Positions 1 through 6,257 of a stretch of DNA of 9,520 bases are shown piece by piece. Source of the stretch: Faecalimonas sp. (GTDB taxonomy: Bacteria; Bacillota_A; Clostridia; Lachnospirales; Lachnospiraceae); contig JAPFCT010000182.1 of NCBI GenBank assembly GCA_026169575.1, positions 1-9,520 on the forward strand, given 5' to 3'. The first letter of the stretch is position 1, and each line of letters begins with the position of its first letter. The notes beneath the pieces were generated by a model. That model was given only the letters and a program-made list of their open reading frames with translations. It did not search any database and was not told where the DNA came from. The position numbers were made by a program, and so were the translations under genes.

Positions 1-40
1 CGATATAAGTTGTATGATCTTTTCCTTGTTTTAACTGCAT
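1..40 (-). CDS. 5' end of a Fur-controlled gene, possibly ferrous iron transport protein A (partial)
   Basis: Only the first 13 codons are visible, reading leftward from an ATG at 40-38 as MQLKQGKDHTTYI before the window ends. A ribosome binding site (GAGAGG on the minus strand, about 50-55) lies at good spacing. The start pattern M-x-L-x-x-G-K-x-x-x-T-Y-x-V/I resembles the N-terminus of clostridial FeoA-like proteins, the small SH3-fold partner of the FeoB iron permease. The upstream Fur box and promoter also fit an iron-uptake gene. That there is a gene start here is well supported; the FeoA identity is an inference from 13 residues and the operator, and another Fur-regulated gene is possible. 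Confidence 0.5.
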   Translation of the reverse strand, partial: MQLKQGKDHTTYI

Positions 41-69
41 GGGATCAGTTCCTCTCTTCTTATGTTTAT

Positions 70-88
70 ATTAATGAGAATCATTATT
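70..88. promoter_or_regulatory. Fur box (iron-responsive operator)
   Basis: The 19 bases match the classical Fur consensus GATAATGATAATCATTATC at 15 of 19 positions, with the core AATGAGAATCATTAT. The box covers the expected transcription start of the minus-strand promoter, the usual place for iron-dependent repression. It is more than 60 bp from the -35 of the plus-strand promoter, so it probably controls only the leftward gene. Confidence 0.75.
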
Positions 89-95
89 CATTAAT

Positions 96-124
96 ATTAT
101 AATGAATCTTTGCGAAAAGTACAA
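96..124 (-). promoter_or_regulatory. Sigma-A type promoter for the leftward (Fur-boxed) gene
   Basis: On the minus strand, TTGTAC (plus 119-124) is followed after exactly 17 bases by a perfect TATAAT (plus 96-101). The predicted transcript starts near 88-90, inside the Fur box, and leads to the ATG at 40. Confidence 0.75.
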
Positions 125-154
125 GAAGTTCTTGACAGAAATTTAAAAAATCTG

Positions 155-183
155 TTTACAGAAGAAACGTTCCTTAATATAAT
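155..183 (+). promoter_or_regulatory. Sigma-A type promoter for the CmpB-family membrane protein gene
   Basis: TTTACA at 155-160 and a perfect TATAAT at 178-183 are separated by 17 bases, so transcription should start near 190. A TTGACA at 132-137 has no convincing -10 at 17 bases and was not chosen. Confidence 0.7.
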
Positions 184-298
184 GAAGGTTATCTGATAGC
201 ATAAAATGCTTCTGGGTTTTCTAGTGAGAGATGGGAGCCTTAGAAAAAGAGATCAAAGATTGCCAAAAGATGAGAACGTTTTGGCGAAAGTTTGCAGG

Positions 299-304
299 AA
301 AGGA
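299..304 (+). promoter_or_regulatory. Ribosome binding site that decides the start at 312
   Basis: AAAGGA lies 7 bases before the ATG at 312. The ATG at 231 in the same frame has only GAGAG touching the start codon. This favours 312 as the true start. Confidence 0.55.
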
Positions 305-311
305 TGAGCGT

Positions 312-1166
312 ATGTCAGTTTATTTTCTTATATTGTATTTTTTTGTATATGGATTTCTCGGATGGTGTACGGAAGTTGCATTTGCAGGAGTCAAGGAGAG
401 GAAGTTTGTCAACCGCGGATTTTTAAACGGACCAATCTGTCCGATCTACGGGGTTGGTGTTGCAGTTGTGGTATCTTGTCTGGATGGATTTAAGGATAAT
501 CTGCTCCTGCTGTATATTTCTTCGGTCGTGCTTGTGACTGCACTGGAATGGTTTACCGGGTTTATTCTTGACAAGCTGTTTCACAATAAGTGGTGGGATT
601 ATTCTTCAATGCCGCTGAATCTGAACGGATATGTATGTCTTCTGTTCTCGCTGATCTGGGGCGTGGCATGCGTATTGATCATGAAAGTGCTGCACCCGCT
701 GATCCACAAAGCGCTGGATTTTCTTCCGGAATTTGTGGGATGGACCTGCATCGTACTGTTTGGCATTGTATTGTTTGTGGATCTGTATGTGACTGTGACA
801 GATATTCTGAAGATGAACCGGAGACTGGCGAAGATGAATGAGATTGCGACAGAACTTCACCGGATTTCAGATGAGATCGGGGAAAATATTTATGAGGACG
901 TGACAGAAGCATTGGAGTGGAAAGAAGAGATGGCAGACCGCTTAAAAGAGCGGGCGGCAGAATTCCACGAGAGAAGAGAAGACCTCTCAGAAGATATGCG
1001 GGAGCAGATCATCGAACTGCGCAGATACTACAGAGAACTGATCCTGAAGCATCCGTCCCATATGAAGCGTATTATCCGGGCGTTCCCGAAACTGGAATCG
1101 AGAAAGTACAAAGATGCACTGGAAGACCTGCGTTCGTATATTAAAAAGAATGGGAAGAAAAGATAG
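312..1166 (+). CDS. CmpB / 'putative ABC-transporter type IV' family membrane protein
   Basis: A 284-residue integral membrane protein. The N-terminal half carries the hallmarks of the family Pfam calls ABC_trans_CmpB: GWCTE in the first helix, then KFVNRGFLNGPICPIYG, LEWFTG, WWDYS, and NGYVCLLFSLIWG. About five hydrophobic helices are visible. The last 110 or so residues are hydrophilic, Glu/Arg/Lys-rich and probably helical or coiled-coil in the cytoplasm. The molecular role of the family is not established; the ABC-transporter label is historical and the protein has no ATPase motif. An in-frame ATG at 231 would add 27 hydrophilic residues. I prefer 312 because of its ribosome binding site and because family members usually begin just before the first helix. 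The gene seems monocistronic, ending at a terminator shared with the convergent MATE gene. Confidence 0.85.
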   Translation: MSVYFLILYFFVYGFLGWCTEVAFAGVKERKFVNRGFLNGPICPIYGVGVAVVVSCLDGFKDNLLLLYISSVVLVTALEWFTGFILDKLFHNKWWDYSSMPLNLNGYVCLLFSLIWGVACVLIMKVLHPLIHKALDFLPEFVGWTCIVLFGIVLFVDLYVTVTDILKMNRRLAKMNEIATELHRISDEIGENIYEDVTEALEWKEEMADRLKERAAEFHERREDLSEDMREQIIELRRYYRELILKHPSHMKRIIRAFPKLESRKYKDALEDLRSYIKKNGKKR

Positions 1167-1232
1167 TCAAAGCAGCAGGGCGTAGGAAGCTGGAAACAAA
1201 GGCTTTGGAAATATAGATGATAAGAAATAAAG

Positions 1233-1294
1233 AAAAGGATTTTGCAGAATGTTTTCCGGGAATTCTCGGACAAAAAGTGCTGCAAAATCCTTTT
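1233..1294. terminator. Bidirectional hairpin terminator between convergent genes
   Basis: Arms 1233-1247 (AAAAGGATTTTGCAG) and 1280-1294 pair perfectly over 15 bp around a 32-base loop, which itself can pair (CCGGGAATTCTCGG). T-rich sequence follows on the plus side (to 1300), and the A-rich flank at 1224-1236 gives a U-rich tail on the minus strand. It can end both the 312-1166 transcript and the opposing MATE transcript. Confidence 0.85.
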
Positions 1295-1333
1295 TACTTT
1301 AATTTGCGTCAGTTATAAGTGGAACATTTTTTA

Positions 1334-2677
1334 TCAGGCAAAGTTTCTCTGTTTCAGTTTTTTCATCGTATAGAAGTAAAGCGGAACCAGAATGATATTT
1401 GCCGCGATCCATGCTGCCGGGTTTGCAAAGCAGATGGCGGCATAGCCAAACGTTGCAGATAAAAATGCAACTAAGGTGCGGGCGAGCATCTCAAAGAGTC
1501 CGGCGCCCATCGCGATCACGCTGTGCCCAAGTCCCTGCAGGGTATTTCTGAGGATCAGCAGAGAGGCAAGCGGGAAGAAGGTACAGCTGTTAAAGAACAG
1601 CAGTTTCTGGATACATTCCGTAATATATGGTGTCATATCGCTCTGTTTCATAAAGAGCAGAGACATTGGCAGGCAGACCAGATTAATCAGGATCATCAGT
1701 GCGATGGAACAGACAACGGAGAAGAGCATAGAGATCTTTACCCCGTTTTGGATCCGGTCGATCTTGCCGGCTCCGAGATTCTGACCGGAGTAAGTCGCAA
1801 GTGTGGCTCCAAGCGCCTCAAATGGCTGGGTGAAGATCATCAGGATCTTCATGGCGGCATTGACTGCGACAACTGCATCGGCCCCAAGTAAATTTACCGC
1901 ACTTTGGAGTACGACGCTTCCGATCGCTGTGATCGAGAACTGAAGTCCCATCGGGATTCCGATGATCGTGGACTGGCGGATCGAATAGAGATCGACTGCC
2001 CATTCTTCTTTCTGGAAGGTGAGGATGTCATACTTTTTCTTCAGATAGAGGATGCAGAGAATACCGGATACCGCCTGCGAGACAACCGTTGCAACTGCGG
2101 TCCCCGAAACACCCATATGGAAGATGCAGACAAAGATCAGATCCAGAATGACATTCATAAATGCGGAAAAAAGTAAAAAGTAAAGCGGAATCTTACTGTC
2201 TCCAAGCGCGCGGGAGATATTTGCCGGCACGTTGTAAAGAAGGGTGGCCGGGATCCCGAGGAAAATGATAAAGATGTATGTGTAGGCATCTTTGTAAATG
2301 CTGTCCGGCGTCTGCATCAGGCGCAGGAGAGCGCCGGTAGAGCAGGCGATGACAACTGTCAGTACAAGACCGAGAACGATGGAGATCTGCACTGCCGCGG
2401 CGATCTTCCTTCGCATGTCTGATAATTTATTTGCACCATAGCGTTGTGCGACGGGGATGCAGAGACCACTGCTCAATCCCAGTACAAATCCGATGATCAG
2501 AAAATTTAAGGAGCCTGTGGAACCTACTGCGGCAAAGGCATCCTTTCCGACAAAACGGCCGACGATAATGCTGTCTGCCATATTATAAAGTTGTTGAAAG
2601 ACATTTCCAATGAAGATCGGAAATGTAAAAATTAAAATACGTTGAAAAATATTTCCGGTTGTCAGGTCTTTTTCCAT
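1334..2677 (-). CDS. MATE family multidrug/Na+ (or H+) antiporter
   Basis: A 447-residue polytopic membrane protein of the usual MATE length and of the clostridial NorM/DinF-like type. The start (MEKDLTTGNIFQRILIFTFP, then FQQLYNMADSIIVGRFVG) is the typical MatE N-terminus. The pattern recurs in the second half (QPFEALGATLATYSGQNLGAGK, residues about 290-315), fitting two six-helix halves. Such proteins export cationic drugs or metabolites across the cytoplasmic membrane in exchange for Na+ or H+; the substrate here cannot be told. AGGAG lies 6 bases before the ATG. The gene is divergent from an AraC-family regulator, which may control it. No truncation or frameshift was seen. Confidence 0.93.
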   Translation of the reverse strand: MEKDLTTGNIFQRILIFTFPIFIGNVFQQLYNMADSIIVGRFVGKDAFAAVGSTGSLNFLIIGFVLGLSSGLCIPVAQRYGANKLSDMRRKIAAAVQISIVLGLVLTVVIACSTGALLRLMQTPDSIYKDAYTYIFIIFLGIPATLLYNVPANISRALGDSKIPLYFLLFSAFMNVILDLIFVCIFHMGVSGTAVATVVSQAVSGILCILYLKKKYDILTFQKEEWAVDLYSIRQSTIIGIPMGLQFSITAIGSVVLQSAVNLLGADAVVAVNAAMKILMIFTQPFEALGATLATYSGQNLGAGKIDRIQNGVKISMLFSVVCSIALMILINLVCLPMSLLFMKQSDMTPYITECIQKLLFFNSCTFFPLASLLILRNTLQGLGHSVIAMGAGLFEMLARTLVAFLSATFGYAAICFANPAAWIAANIILVPLYFYTMKKLKQRNFA

Positions 2678-2692
2678 AGAAAACTCCTATTC

Positions 2693-2750
2693 TGTACAAG
2701 TTAATTGATACTGCAAGTGATAGGATAGAACAAAGTCTTGCATTTGTACA
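2693..2750. promoter_or_regulatory. Possible regulator sites in the MATE/AraC divergent region
   Basis: The 171-base gap 2678-2848 is AT-rich and must hold both divergent promoters, though no strong -35/-10 pair stands out. The hexamer TGTACA occurs at 2693-2698 and 2745-2750, 52 bp centre to centre (about five helical turns). The second lies in the palindrome TACATGTA (2747-2754). These are candidate sites for the AraC-type protein; support is only positional. Confidence 0.25.
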
Positions 2751-2848
2751 TGTAAAATAACGCATATTTCTTGTATTATAGCGATATTTTTTGTATTCTG
2801 AAAAAGGAAAAAGAAATGGGAAGAAAAATAAGAAGGAGAGAGAAAACG

Positions 2849-3793
2849 ATGTATTTTTGCCTGAAAACGGAGCAGATTCCGAAAATATCCTATATGAATA
2901 AGACGGACATGCAGCAGGGATGGATGCATTTTCTCCGGACGGCGGAGGAATATATTTTGTATTTTGTCCGACGGGGGACAATGTATCTGAAAGAGGGGGA
3001 TGTCAGATATGAGATTCGGGAAGGAGAATATATCCTGCTTCAGCCCGGTATGACGCATGTCGGATACCGGGAATCGGAGTGCGAGTATTATTATATTCAT
3101 TTTGGAGCAGACACTTTGCAGGAACTTGCATGTGCGGAGGAGAAGAAGATCAGAGAAATGCTGGAAGAAAACCGGAAGCTGTTTTATCAGTGTGATCCGC
3201 TGGGGCATGAGTTTTATGAAAAATCAAAACTGATCTTTCCGAAGACGATGCGGATCGATAGTCTGGGGATCCGGCAGAAGATACAGAGGATGATCGAGGA
3301 GGCGATCCATGCCGTTACTTACCGAAAAGAACACTTTAAGCTGATCTGTTCCTGCAAATTGATCGAAGTGCTGACAGAAGTTGCTTCTTATTATTCGGAT
3401 AGGGTGTTCTGTGAGCGGGAGGATGACCGGACGATGGCGCAGCATCAGGAGAAGGTGCAGATGATCCTGGATTTTCTGCATGGCGCTTACGAACAGAAGA
3501 TCACCGGGGAGCGGATCGCCTCGCTTTGCAGTATGAGCTTTGACTATCTGAACCGGATGTTTAAAACGCAGACCGGGATTACGATCTTTACCTATCTGAA
3601 CCGGATACGGATCCACAAGGCAAAAGAGCTTCTGCTGACCGGAACGATGAAGTCGAGTGAGATCGCGGCGGCAGTCGGATATTGCGATGAATATCATTTC
3701 AGCAAGGCGTTTAAGAAGACCGTGGGGGTATCTCCGAGAAAATATCTGGAAGGAAACCGTACTTGGGAAGAGGAGCAGATCAGACTGGAATAA
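2849..3793 (+). CDS. AraC family transcriptional regulator with N-terminal cupin sensor domain
   Basis: A 314-residue protein with classical AraC architecture. Residues about 33-110 form a cupin-like AraC_binding domain (YILYFVRRGTMYL, GEYILLQPGMTHVGY, YYIHF), usually a ligand pocket. After a linker, residues about 205-300 hold the two helix-turn-helix motifs: ITGERIASLCSMSFDYLNRMFK, then MKSSEIAAAVGYCDEYHFSKAFKK ending in GVSPRKYL. It is a cytoplasmic DNA-binding regulator, often sugar-responsive in gut clostridia; the ligand is unknown. I chose the ATG at 2849 because AAGGAGAG (2833-2840) precedes it at good distance. The frame stays open upstream to a TTG at 2771, but that extension is Lys/Arg-rich and lies in the promoter region. 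The divergent MATE gene is the likeliest target besides itself. No clear terminator follows. Confidence 0.9.
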   Translation: MYFCLKTEQIPKISYMNKTDMQQGWMHFLRTAEEYILYFVRRGTMYLKEGDVRYEIREGEYILLQPGMTHVGYRESECEYYYIHFGADTLQELACAEEKKIREMLEENRKLFYQCDPLGHEFYEKSKLIFPKTMRIDSLGIRQKIQRMIEEAIHAVTYRKEHFKLICSCKLIEVLTEVASYYSDRVFCEREDDRTMAQHQEKVQMILDFLHGAYEQKITGERIASLCSMSFDYLNRMFKTQTGITIFTYLNRIRIHKAKELLLTGTMKSSEIAAAVGYCDEYHFSKAFKKTVGVSPRKYLEGNRTWEEEQIRLE

Positions 3794-3830
3794 AAAGAAG
3801 GGACAGAGGGAAAAAGGCTTCTAATTGCTC

Positions 3831-3859
3831 TTGACATTTCAAAATGAAGGAGGTATATT
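3831..3859 (+). promoter_or_regulatory. Strong promoter of the ABC exporter operon
   Basis: A perfect TTGACA at 3831-3836 is followed after 17 bases by TATATT at 3854-3859, with the start expected near 3866. The last base of the -10 is the first base of a palindromic operator, so the promoter is probably repressed. Confidence 0.8.
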
Positions 3860-3878
3860 GTATTAAAACAATAATACA
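3859..3878. promoter_or_regulatory. Perfect inverted-repeat operator over the transcription start
   Basis: TGTATTA (3859-3865), a 6-base spacer AAACAA and TAATACA (3872-3878) form a perfect 7-bp inverted repeat touching the -10 and covering the start site. Size and placement fit a dimeric repressor. GntR/YtrA-type repressors commonly control Firmicutes ABC operons of this kind through similar dyads, but no such gene is next to this operon, so the family is an inference. Confidence 0.65.
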
Positions 3879-3904
3879 GTATTGGAAAGGATGGGAAAGA
3901 AGAG

Positions 3905-4621
3905 ATGTTGAGAATTGAACATTTTTCAAAGAGTTATAAAGGCGGCAAAAAGGCTGTCGACGATCTGAACCTTCTTGTGGAGGCGGGAGATATTTATGGA
4001 TTTATCGGTCACAATGGAGCAGGAAAGAGTACGACGATCAAATCTGTGGCGGGAGTGCTGGATTTTGAGGAAGGAACGATCACGATTGACGGGATGGATA
4101 TCAGGAGGGATCCGGTTGCATGTAAAAAATGTATGGCATACATCCCGGACAACCCGGATCTCTATGAACATCTGACCGGGATCCAGTATTTGAATTTTAT
4201 CGGTGACATCTTTGAGGTGGAGGCGGCTGTCCGGAAAGAGCGGATACAGAAGTACGGAGATCAGTTTGAATTGACGGGAGCGCTCGGGGATCCGGTCTCT
4301 TCTTACTCGCATGGAATGAAACAGAAACTGGCGATCATCTCAGCGCTGATCCACGAGCCAAAGCTGATGATCCTGGATGAGCCATTTGTAGGACTGGATC
4401 CGAAAGCAACACTGCTTCTGAAAAATACGATGCATGAAATGTGCGGCAGAGGCGCTGCGATCTTTTTTTCCACGCATGTGCTGGATGTGGCGGAAAAACT
4501 CTGCAACAAAGTTGCGATCATCAAAGGTGGAAAACTGGTTGTCTCCGGAGAGATGGAAACGGTCTTAAAGGATGCGTCACTGGAGCGGCTTTTTATGGAG
4601 GTGACAGAGCATGAAAAGTAA
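3905..4621 (+). CDS. ABC transporter ATP-binding protein (export type)
   Basis: A 238-residue nucleotide-binding subunit that couples ATP hydrolysis to transport by the membrane protein encoded next. Visible motifs: Walker A GHNGAGKST (35-43), a degenerate signature YSHGMKQ (134-140), Walker B LMILDEP (154-160) with catalytic Glu159, D-loop GLD (163-165) and switch His191 in FFSTHV. The Q-loop region reads YIPDNPDLYEHLTG, with Asp/Asn where Gln is usual, a pattern seen in the YtrB/CcmA-like exporter ATPases of Firmicutes. The last 11 bases overlap the permease start, indicating translational coupling and a complex. The SD is modest (AAAGGA at 3886-3891, 13 bases before ATG). The substrate is unknown; peptides, antimicrobials or cell-wall stress compounds are typical for this family. 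Confidence 0.93.
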   Translation: MLRIEHFSKSYKGGKKAVDDLNLLVEAGDIYGFIGHNGAGKSTTIKSVAGVLDFEEGTITIDGMDIRRDPVACKKCMAYIPDNPDLYEHLTGIQYLNFIGDIFEVEAAVRKERIQKYGDQFELTGALGDPVSSYSHGMKQKLAIISALIHEPKLMILDEPFVGLDPKATLLLKNTMHEMCGRGAAIFFSTHVLDVAEKLCNKVAIIKGGKLVVSGEMETVLKDASLERLFMEVTEHEK

Positions 4622-6176
4622 ATGTCTGCTGCTGTTGAAAGTACAGATCCAGAATCTGGCGCCGAAGAAAAAATGGGGCGCAAAGCAGGTCTTTCTGGCA
4701 GCGATGTATGGAATACTTCTTGCGATGCTGGCATCGTATTCCTTTGGGTTATCGTTCGGACTTGGTTTTCTGAACATGGAGGAACTCGTTCCCGGCTGTG
4801 CAGTCGTCGTGCCGGGGCTCTTAATCTTCTTTTTTACAATGTTAAAGACGAATGGGATCATGTTTGGTTACAAAGATTATGATATGCTGATGGCGCTTCC
4901 GGTTCCGACCAGGACAGTCATTGCAAGCAGATTTCTTTTGCTGTATCTGTTTCATCTTGGAATTACGGCATTTGTGCTTGTCCCGATGGGAGTGGGATAT
5001 TTCTTGTGGGCAGAGAAATCTGTTCTGGCAGTTGTGATGTGGATGCTGGGGATTTTCCTTGTACCACTGATCCCGACGGTGGCAGCGACACTGGCAGGCG
5101 CTGTGATCATTTTTATTTCTTCCAGATTTCGCGGCGCCAACGCAGTGTCTACGATTCTCACAGTGTTGTTCTGCGTGGCAGTGCTGCTGGTTTCTTTTGG
5201 CAGTACGGCAGTGATCCCGGAAGAGGGATTTACGCCGGAGCAGATCGGGGCAGTCGGAGAAATGCTGTCAGAGGAAATCTACCGGATGTATCCGCCGGCG
5301 AGGTGGTTTGCCGGTGGGATTTTAAGTGGGAACGTGCTTTTGTTTCTTCTGTTTGCGGGGACATCGGCAGGATTTTATCTTCTCTTTGTCCTGTTTGTGT
5401 CAAAGAACTATAAGAAGATGAATACCGGTCTGATGACACACCGTACAAAGGGAAATTATAAAGTAGGGAAGGTTACGGCGAAAAGTCCGGTTACCGCAAT
5501 CTGCCAGAAAGAGGCGAGGCGTTTTTTCGGTTCCACAACGTATTGTGTAAATATGGGGATCGGTGTGCTGATGAGCCTGCTCTTTGCGGTGGCTGCATGT
5601 TTTGTGACAGATGAAAAGCTGGTTCAGATGCTGGGGATGCAGATCCCGGAACAGATCTTTCAGGGGGCAGTCCCGCTGCTTGTGGGGGTGCTTGCCATGA
5701 TGACATGTACGACAAGTGTCTCCATGTCTCTGGAGGGAAAAAATCTGTGGATCCTGAAATCGCTCCCGATCGCAAAGGAAGACATTTACAAAGGGAAAAT
5801 ACGGTTTAATCTGATGCTGCAGATTCCGGTATCGCTGATCAGCGCAGCGCTTCTTGCAGTGCGGTTTCACTATACGGGAGCAGCGATTCTCCTTCTGTTT
5901 GCATATCCGGTGGCAGCGGCATTTGCAGGATCTGTGTGGGGATTGTTTATCAACCTGAAGCTTCCGGTCTATGACTGGATGAATGAGATGACGGTCATCA
6001 AGCAGAGTGCATCTTCTTTGTGTGGGATTTTGTTTGGGATGGTGCTGACGATTCCATTTTTGGCGGCAGTCGTTTTCGCAGGCACATATTTCATCTGGAT
6101 TCTGGGAGCGGAGATCGCGGGTTTGCTTCTGTTTGCGGCAGGACTTTGGAATTATTGCAGGAGAGTGGAGTTTTAA
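4611..6176 (+). CDS. ABC transporter permease, large multi-spanning export subunit
   Basis: A 521-residue protein with about twelve hydrophobic segments and few soluble stretches, so it forms the membrane channel for the ATPase encoded just upstream. After a short basic N-terminus (KSKCLLLLKVQIQNLAPKKKWG), helices begin near residue 28. The motif YKDYDMLMALPVPTRTVIASRFLLLY (residues about 85-110) and a second-half counterpart (MSLEGKNLWILKSLPIAKEDIYKGK) are the coupling-region repeats known in ABC-2 type permeases that manage 'large' exporters, where L-P-[IV] follows a predicted cytoplasmic helix. This suggests two fused permease halves, so one copy may suffice per complex or pair as a homodimer. 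GGAGG lies 9 bases before the ATG, inside the ATPase gene. The stop codon sits in the loop of the operon terminator. Substrate unknown. Confidence 0.88.
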   Translation: MKSKCLLLLKVQIQNLAPKKKWGAKQVFLAAMYGILLAMLASYSFGLSFGLGFLNMEELVPGCAVVVPGLLIFFFTMLKTNGIMFGYKDYDMLMALPVPTRTVIASRFLLLYLFHLGITAFVLVPMGVGYFLWAEKSVLAVVMWMLGIFLVPLIPTVAATLAGAVIIFISSRFRGANAVSTILTVLFCVAVLLVSFGSTAVIPEEGFTPEQIGAVGEMLSEEIYRMYPPARWFAGGILSGNVLLFLLFAGTSAGFYLLFVLFVSKNYKKMNTGLMTHRTKGNYKVGKVTAKSPVTAICQKEARRFFGSTTYCVNMGIGVLMSLLFAVAACFVTDEKLVQMLGMQIPEQIFQGAVPLLVGVLAMMTCTTSVSMSLEGKNLWILKSLPIAKEDIYKGKIRFNLMLQIPVSLISAALLAVRFHYTGAAILLLFAYPVAAAFAGSVWGLFINLKLPVYDWMNEMTVIKQSASSLCGILFGMVLTIPFLAAVVFAGTYFIWILGAEIAGLLLFAAGLWNYCRRVEF

Positions 6177-6189
6177 CACTCTCCTTTTT
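6159..6189 (+). terminator. Intrinsic terminator of the ABC operon, overlapping the permease end
   Basis: Arms 6159-6167 (AGGAGAGTG) and 6177-6185 (CACTCTCCT) form a perfect 9-bp stem with a 9-base loop, followed by T's to 6189. The permease TAA (6174-6176) is in the loop, so the last codons of the gene also encode the left arm. Confidence 0.93.
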
Positions 6190-6191
6190 GC

Positions 6192-6220
6192 TTGACATTT
6201 ACTGATACGGGAAATAAGAT
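6192..6220 (+). promoter_or_regulatory. Promoter of the FliB-like methylase operon
   Basis: TTGACA at 6192-6197 and TAAGAT at 6215-6220 are 17 bases apart, beginning two bases after the preceding terminator's T-run. The start is expected near 6227, which decides the gene start: the AAAGGA serving a GTG at 6237 would lie upstream of the transcript, whereas that serving ATG 6258 lies within it. Confidence 0.7.
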
Positions 6221-6240
6221 AAAGGAAAGAACGTAAGTGG

Positions 6241-6246
6241 AAAGGA
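6241..6246 (+). promoter_or_regulatory. Ribosome binding site for the FliB-like gene
   Basis: AAAGGA, 11 bases before the ATG at 6258 and inside the predicted transcript. It supports the ATG at 6258 over the in-frame GTG at 6237. Confidence 0.5.
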
Positions 6247-6257
6247 CAGAACGAACG

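Noticed and set aside
2747..2754. TACATGTA in the MATE/AraC gap as a further BlaI/CopY operator.
   Set aside because: It lacks the two-base spacer of TACA-N2-TGTA, so it does not match the operators at 8844 and 8907.
2771..2848. N-terminal extension of the AraC regulator from a TTG at 2771.
   Set aside because: The extension is Lys/Arg-rich, lacks a ribosome binding site and falls in the promoter region. The ATG at 2849 has a strong AAGGAGAG.
3794..3830. Terminator after the AraC gene.
   Set aside because: Only a 5-bp AGAAG/CTTCT pairing can be drawn, with a long loop and no U-run; read-through into the ABC operon cannot be excluded.
5400..6179. A 259-codon open frame on the minus strand opposite the permease gene.
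   Set aside because: Its translation is rich in His, Cys, Gln and Arg with no domain or ribosome binding site. It is the mirror of codon bias in the permease gene, whose plus-strand translation is a clear membrane protein.
6237..6257. GTG at 6237 as start of the FliB-like gene.
   Set aside because: Its AAAGGA would lie upstream of the transcription start predicted from the -10 at 6215-6220, and family members start near the MLYTVPHYY segment.
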